Source of the DNA: Oscillospiraceae bacterium
GTDB lineage: Bacteria > Bacillota > Clostridia > Oscillospirales > Oscillospiraceae
Direction of reading: 5' to 3'
NCBI GenBank assembly: GCA_017624645.1
Contig: JAGAMQ010000156.1
Coordinates: 1-9,304 of the forward strand
DNA length: 9,304 bases
The translations under genes were made by a program, and so were the position numbers. Below the pieces are notes generated by a model. It searched no databases. It was not told the origin of the DNA and worked only from the letters and a program-made list of their open reading frames with translations. Shown here piece after piece: positions 6,543-9,304 of the stretch. Numbering within the stretch: the first letter of the stretch is position 1; each line of letters begins with the position of its first letter.

Positions 6543-7649
6543 CTATTGAGGAAGGGTATCTTCCGTATACATACCGCTGTCCAGCATTACTTTCCGGTAA
6601 TTTTCCCCGTGGATCAGCGTCGCGTTGCAAAAAACCGAAGGGACCGTCATCACATGGTTATCCATGCTGTTGCGGGTCTTGGGACCGGTCCCCTCCAGAT
6701 GGCTCTTCACCAGCTCCACGCAGTTTTCCGTCAGCACCCGCAGATCCGTGAACACGGAAAATGCCTGCTGCCCGTCAGCGATCCGCTGCAGTGCCTCCTT
6801 GCTTCCACCCTGTCCTGTAACGGCAGGAAGCTTATCCTCCGTACACCCGGCATCCCACAGCGCCTGCAAACACCCTTCAGCAAGGGCATCGGAGGCGGCA
6901 ATACACAGATCCGGCCAAACATCCTTGTCATAGTACTTTTGCAGCAGCTGCTCCATCTGCTCCTGTGCATTGTCTGCCTCCCACCGCAGGATATATGTAT
7001 CGGAAAATTCCACTCTTCCCGAAGGGCATTGCAGCACACCCAGATCCAGCCAGGGCTGCAGCACCGCCAGCAGACCCTTGTGCAGCAGCACCGCATTGTT
7101 ATCATCCGGCGAGCCCATCAAAAACTCCACGGTGTAGCTGCGTTTTTCCTCCTGTGCCGTCTCCAGGGCATACTGCTGCGCCACCTGCTGTCCCATGGCC
7201 GCACCCATGGCCTCATAGTCAAAGGTCACATAGCTGCTTACAGCCTCCGTGTCCATAAGAAGCCGGTCATATGCCACCACCGGGATTCCCTTTGTCCGTG
7301 CCTGCTGCAGCGACTGCACCAGTTCTACGGAATCCACAGCACCGATCACCAGGCAGTCCACATTGTCCTCCAAAAGCTCTTGAAGCTGCCGGTCCTGCTC
7401 CCGGGCATCGTTGCCGGCAAAGTGTAGTCGTACCGAACATCCCAGCTCTGTAAGCCGCTCCTGCAAAAGCCGGGCGCTTTCCTCCCAATAAGGATCCTGG
7501 TCAGTAGGCATACAGACCCCAACCTGCGGTCTTTCCTCCTGCTGTCCCGCCATGGGCAGCGTTGTCTCCGGGTTTTGCGGCTGGGCTTCCGGTGCAGCGC
7601 AGCCGGCAAGGAGCACCGCCAGCAATGCCGATGCAATCCACCTTTTCAT
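6543..7649 (-). CDS. Orphan ChvE/XylF-like sugar-binding lipoprotein
   Basis: This is a 368-residue periplasmic-binding-protein-type receptor (Peripla_BP_4 fold) expected on the outer face of the membrane. The start is the ATG at 7647-7649, with GGAAGGTGG 7 nt upstream. An in-frame GTG at 7679 is rejected because it lies 2 nt past the -10 box. The signal peptide ends in LLAGC, a lipobox with Cys17 as the lipidated residue. Mature-domain motifs follow ChvE and xylose/multiple-sugar receptors: VGVCMPTDQDPYW (43-55), VAYDRLLM (125-132), GSPDDNNA (179-186), LRWEADNAQEQM (221-232) and VTGQ (277-280). In ChvE and XylF the last motif continues as GQDA, with the aspartate in the sugar site. Here it reads GQGGS, so that residue appears to be missing. 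No ABC permease, ATPase or sensor kinase gene adjoins it, and strong promoter and terminator signals make it a single-gene unit. It may feed a transporter encoded elsewhere or act as a sensor subunit. Confidence 0.88.
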   Translation of the reverse strand: MKRWIASALLAVLLAGCAAPEAQPQNPETTLPMAGQQEERPQVGVCMPTDQDPYWEESARLLQERLTELGCSVRLHFAGNDAREQDRQLQELLEDNVDCLVIGAVDSVELVQSLQQARTKGIPVVAYDRLLMDTEAVSSYVTFDYEAMGAAMGQQVAQQYALETAQEEKRSYTVEFLMGSPDDNNAVLLHKGLLAVLQPWLDLGVLQCPSGRVEFSDTYILRWEADNAQEQMEQLLQKYYDKDVWPDLCIAASDALAEGCLQALWDAGCTEDKLPAVTGQGGSKEALQRIADGQQAFSVFTDLRVLTENCVELVKSHLEGTGPKTRNSMDNHVMTVPSVFCNATLIHGENYRKVMLDSGMYTEDTLPQ

Positions 7650-7680
7650 AGATTTTCCACCTTCCGTACTTAGTGCCACA

Positions 7681-7709
7681 ATTATAGTGACAGATCATCC
7701 TTTTGTCAA
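7681..7709 (-). promoter_or_regulatory. Consensus sigma-A promoter of the sugar-binding lipoprotein gene
   Basis: On the minus strand a perfect TTGACA (7704-7709) and a perfect TATAAT (7681-7686) are exactly 17 nt apart. The -10 box is 31 bp ahead of the ATG, leaving a leader of about 25 nt. Confidence 0.9.
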
Positions 7710-7739
7710 TTTTCTTCTTAGGCTTTTGTCTTTTGTCAA
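7700..7739. repeat. Short CTTTTGTC repeats over and upstream of the lipoprotein promoter
   Basis: CTTTTGTC occurs three times on the plus strand (7700-7707, 7723-7730, 7730-7737). Two copies extend to CTTTTGTCAA (7700-7709 and 7730-7739), exactly 30 bp apart, and the first of these contains the -35 box of the leftward promoter. The spacing of about three helical turns would suit a regulator binding one face, but the repeats are short and AT-rich and may be chance. Confidence 0.35.
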
Positions 7740-7757
7740 GGAAGAGAACAAGCCGGT

Positions 7758-7773
7758 CTTAACAGGTGTTAAG
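7758..7773. promoter_or_regulatory. 16-bp palindrome between divergent promoters (possible operator)
   Basis: CTTAACAGGTGTTAAG is a perfect 7-bp inverted repeat with a 2-bp centre. It lies about 49 bp upstream of the leftward -35 box and 37 bp upstream of the rightward -35 box. There is no T-run, so it is not a terminator. Its form suits a dimeric repressor or activator; the regulator is not identifiable here. Confidence 0.4.
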
Positions 7774-7809
7774 CCTGATAAAAACATACTTACAGAAAAA
7801 TTTCCCTTC

Positions 7810-7838
7810 TTTACTTTCTTGCTTTTTGTCGATATAAT
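7810..7838 (+). promoter_or_regulatory. Promoter of the DUF212 gene
   Basis: TTTACT (7810-7815) and a perfect TATAAT (7833-7838) are 17 nt apart. The -10 box is 37 bp ahead of the ATG at 7876. Confidence 0.65.
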
Positions 7839-7875
7839 AGGCATACTAAAAGAAAACACCGAAGGAGAACCCGCC

Positions 7876-8328
7876 ATGCAATGGTTTCTTGATCTGATCA
7901 CCAACCCCTTTTTGCTGACAAGTATTTCCTCCTGGTTCATCGCCCAGCTTTTGAAAGTCATTATCAACGCCATTGTGCATAAAAAGCTGATCTGGGAACG
8001 GCTGGTAGGCGACGGCGGCATGCCCAGCGGTCACAGCGCCACCGTATCCAGCCTTGCCGCCTTCACTGCTCTGGCCTGCGGACCGGCTTCCTTCCAGTTT
8101 GCCGTCACCGCCATCTTTGCCATCGTGGTGTGCCACGACGCTATGGGTGTACGGCAGGAGACCGGCAAGCAGTCCATGCTTCTCAACGAAATCCTGGATA
8201 TTCTGGATTCTGACGAACTGCCGGAGATCAAGCTTAAGGAGCTGGTGGGGCACACGCCCCTGCAGGTCACCGCCGGTATCCTCATAGGCATTGCCAATGC
8301 CTGCCTTATGTATTTCTGGGTATTCTGA
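7876..8328 (+). CDS. Divergent PAP2 (DUF212) family membrane protein
   Basis: This 150-residue protein is a full-length member of the DUF212 family, a relative of acid phosphatases and vanadium haloperoxidases sometimes labelled divergent PAP2 (YuiD in Bacillus). The ATG at 7876 has AAGGAG 8 nt upstream. Diagnostic motifs are GDGGMPSGHSA (45-55), whose PSGH matches the PAP2 active-site motif, DAMGVRQETGKQ (88-99), and VGHTPLQVTAGILIG (124-138), whose H126 sits where PAP2 enzymes have their last catalytic histidine. Hydrophobic segments lie near 11-34, 58-86 and 130-150. No activity has been firmly assigned to the family; a lipid-phosphate phosphatase role is only a guess from the motifs. The gene has its own promoter and terminator. 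It is divergent from the sugar-binding lipoprotein gene and convergent with the acyltransferase gene. Confidence 0.92.
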   Translation: MQWFLDLITNPFLLTSISSWFIAQLLKVIINAIVHKKLIWERLVGDGGMPSGHSATVSSLAAFTALACGPASFQFAVTAIFAIVVCHDAMGVRQETGKQSMLLNEILDILDSDELPEIKLKELVGHTPLQVTAGILIGIANACLMYFWVF

Positions 8329-8360
8329 AACAGGAGCCGTCTTCGGACGGCTCCTGTTTT
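8329..8360 (+). terminator. Intrinsic terminator of the DUF212 gene
   Basis: A 13-bp perfect stem (AACAGGAGCCGTC at 8329-8341, GACGGCTCCTGTT at 8346-8358) is closed by a TTCG loop flanked by C and G, the especially stable UUCG tetraloop. It starts directly after the TGA and ends in TTTT (8357-8360). Read from the other strand it has only TTT after the stem, so it could also stop the convergent acyltransferase transcript, weakly. Confidence 0.9.
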
Positions 8361-8368
8361 GCGTTACT

Positions 8369-8416
8369 ATTCCAATTTCGCGAGCCGTTAGCTAATGCGT
8401 ATTTCGAGCAGTTGGA
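8369..8416. repeat. Degenerate tandem copies of the repeat-arm motif
   Basis: ATTCCAATTTCGCGAGCCGTTA (two halves: ATTCCAATTTCG at 8369-8380, CGAGCCGTTA at 8381-8390) resembles the arm at 2147-2170, which reads ATTCCAGTTTAT then CGAGCAGTTTA. A second copy at 8399-8413 shares the exact core TCGAGCAGTT. Between them is the palindrome TTAGCTAA (8388-8395). CAATTT (8373-8378) and AAATTG (8418-8423) frame the stretch as short inverted ends. This looks like a relative or remnant of the same repeat family, in the gap between two convergent genes. Confidence 0.45.
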
Positions 8417-8427
8417 CAAATTGAGAT

Positions 8428-9144
8428 TTACCCTGCTGCGTTTTCGTCAATACAGGCCTGGATCCGGGACTTGACCAGGGCGGCAAGCTCCGTAGCCTTC
8501 ATATCCTTGTATTCCTCATAGGGAATGGGTGTCAGATAGTGCAGCTGGGCAGCCACCGGAGCGCTTCCCTTTTCGTCCAGCACCCGGAAGCAGTCGATAA
8601 ACGCCATAGGCACCACAGGACACTTTGCCTTGATGGCACAGCGGAAGCTGCCGCCATGGAATTCCAGCATTTCATTTCCCTTTTTGCTCCGGGTCCCCTC
8701 GGGAAATATCACATAGTTGCGCCCTTTGCGCACCTCGGCAATAATATTCTGGATCACCGTCAAAGATTGGCGCACATCCTCCCGGTCCATGGCAAAGGAC
8801 TTGGTGCAGGCAAAGATTTCCTTCAAAAGAGGTGTGTTGGTCAGCTCCTTCTTATACGCAATTCCCAAAGGCACCGGACAGGTGGTAGCAATGGCCATCA
8901 CATCAAAAAGTCCCTGATGGTTTCCGTAGAGCATAAATCCCGGCTCCTTGGGCAGGTTCTCCACGCCAGTGACCTTCAGCTCCACATTGCCGGCCCGTAC
9001 CGCAAGCTCCATCACGTAACGGATATGCGCCCATTTTTCCTCCTCCGGATAACGGTCCGTATTCTTGGCATAATGGCACAGCTTTCCGTAAGCACCGGGG
9101 ATCCGGTGCAGATTTTTCAGCAGCATCATGATCAGTCTGTTCAT
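8428..9144 (-). CDS. plsC: 1-acyl-sn-glycerol-3-phosphate acyltransferase (PlsC family)
   Basis: This 238-residue enzyme is expected to add the second acyl chain to lysophosphatidic acid, giving phosphatidic acid, at the cytoplasmic face of the membrane. The ATG at 9142-9144 has AGGAGG 7 nt upstream. All four acyltransferase motifs are present in order: motif I NHQGLFD (75-81, the HX4D catalytic pair H76 and D81), motif II around AMDRED (118-123, D120/R121), motif III FPEGTRSKKG (147-156) and motif IV CPVVPMAFID (175-184). Motif I has Gly where many members have Ser (NHxSxxD), a tolerated variant. The length is normal for Firmicutes PlsC. There is no strong N-terminal membrane helix; residues 1-20 are mildly amphipathic. 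The gene has its own promoter and stands alone, convergent with the DUF212 gene. Paralogues with other lysolipid substrates exist in Clostridia, so the exact substrate is inferred. Confidence 0.93.
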   Translation of the reverse strand: MNRLIMMLLKNLHRIPGAYGKLCHYAKNTDRYPEEEKWAHIRYVMELAVRAGNVELKVTGVENLPKEPGFMLYGNHQGLFDVMAIATTCPVPLGIAYKKELTNTPLLKEIFACTKSFAMDREDVRQSLTVIQNIIAEVRKGRNYVIFPEGTRSKKGNEMLEFHGGSFRCAIKAKCPVVPMAFIDCFRVLDEKGSAPVAAQLHYLTPIPYEEYKDMKATELAALVKSRIQACIDENAAG

Positions 9145-9167
9145 AAAATTCCCTCCTTTTGTTTCTT

Positions 9168-9196
9168 ATTATAAATGAGAAAACAGCATTTTGCAA
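9168..9196 (-). promoter_or_regulatory. Promoter of the plsC-like gene
   Basis: On the minus strand, TTGCAA (9191-9196) and a perfect TATAAT (9168-9173) are 17 nt apart. The -10 box is 23 bp ahead of the start codon, so the leader is short (about 17 nt) and consists mainly of the ribosome binding site. Confidence 0.7.
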
Positions 9197-9205
9197 TCCT
9201 GCTGT
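9183..9205. promoter_or_regulatory. Dyad spanning the plsC -35 box (possible operator)
   Basis: ACAGCA (9183-9188) and TGCTGT (9200-9205) form a perfect 6-bp inverted repeat with an 11-nt spacer. The -35 box at 9191-9196 sits at its centre, so a bound protein would block or modify the promoter. Fatty-acid regulators of Firmicutes (FapR, FabT) are the kind of protein that could act here, but I do not see a clear match to their known sites. Confidence 0.35.
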
Positions 9206-9252
9206 GTCAACTTCTGTCATCTCCCATAGGATGGTATGAAGGAGGGATGCAC

Positions 9253-9304
9253 ATGCGCAAATATTCCTGCAACCAATGCGACGCCTTCGGCGGTTTCACC
9301 GAAG
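9253..9304 (+). CDS. Start of an unidentified CxxC-containing protein, cut by the window edge
   Basis: Seventeen codons are visible: MRKYSCNQCDAFGGFTE. The ATG at 9253 has AAGGAGG 7 nt upstream, ideal placement, whereas the ATG at 9247 would sit 1 nt from it. The CNQC pair near the N-terminus suggests a metal-binding knuckle or zinc ribbon, but two cysteines are not enough to name a family. It is divergent from the plsC-like gene; I see no convincing promoter for it in 9197-9235. Confidence 0.5.
   Translation, partial: MRKYSCNQCDAFGGFTE

Noticed and set aside
7650..7679. Upstream GTG start for the sugar-binding lipoprotein adding ten residues
   Set aside because: The codon lies 2 nt past the -10 box, ahead of any transcription start from that promoter, and the signal peptide begins properly at the later ATG.
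8361..8427. Separate strong terminator for the plsC-like gene
   Set aside because: No GC-rich stem followed by a T-run is present on the minus strand here; only the shared hairpin at 8329-8358, with a poor T-run in that direction, could serve.
9236..9304. Alternative plus-strand frame starting at the ATG at 9236
   Set aside because: It is open to the edge, but the AAGGAGG sequence falls inside its first codons and is placed for the ATG at 9253, whose product has a CxxC motif.

Overview
The window looks like a piece of a Clostridia chromosome, most likely from the Oscillospiraceae/Ruminococcaceae group. The grounds are moderately high GC, strong AGGAGG-type ribosome binding sites about 7-8 nt before nearly every start, sigma-A-type promoters, and a dispersed hairpin-rich repeat of a kind I recall as common in gut Clostridia genomes. 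No species can be named from the sequence alone. All genes are housekeeping, membrane or transport functions. I see no phage genes, transposase, CRISPR array, tRNA or rRNA.

Layout, left to right. The first three genes read leftwards: the start of an ABC exporter cut by the window edge (1-295), a DUF2207-like exported membrane protein (353-2062), and a very large RND-family efflux permease (2407-6351). The permease carries a coiled-coil insertion of roughly 280 residues. Between the last two lies a gene-free stretch (2063-2406) holding the DUF2207 gene's promoter, a 212-bp MITE-like inverted-repeat element and the permease's terminator. Next, also leftwards, is an orphan ChvE/XylF-like sugar-binding lipoprotein (6543-7649) with its own near-perfect promoter and terminator. 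It is divergent from a rightward DUF212 (divergent PAP2) membrane protein (7876-8328), and the shared 226-bp intergenic region holds both promoters, a 16-bp palindrome and short repeats. The DUF212 gene converges with a leftward PlsC-type acyltransferase (8428-9144). That gene is in turn divergent from the start of a small rightward gene with a CxxC motif, cut by the right edge (9253 onward).

Most genes appear to be single transcription units with their own promoter and terminator, so the window does not read as one pathway. Envelope biology is the common thread: phospholipid synthesis (PlsC), a putative membrane phosphatase relative (DUF212), an efflux pump, an ABC exporter and a surface solute receptor. 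I found no convincing new multi-gene system. The most unusual objects are the RND permease with its long coiled coil inserted in the docking region and no adaptor gene nearby, the sugar-binding protein that lacks a normally conserved ligand-site aspartate and any transporter partner, and the repeat element abutting a promoter.
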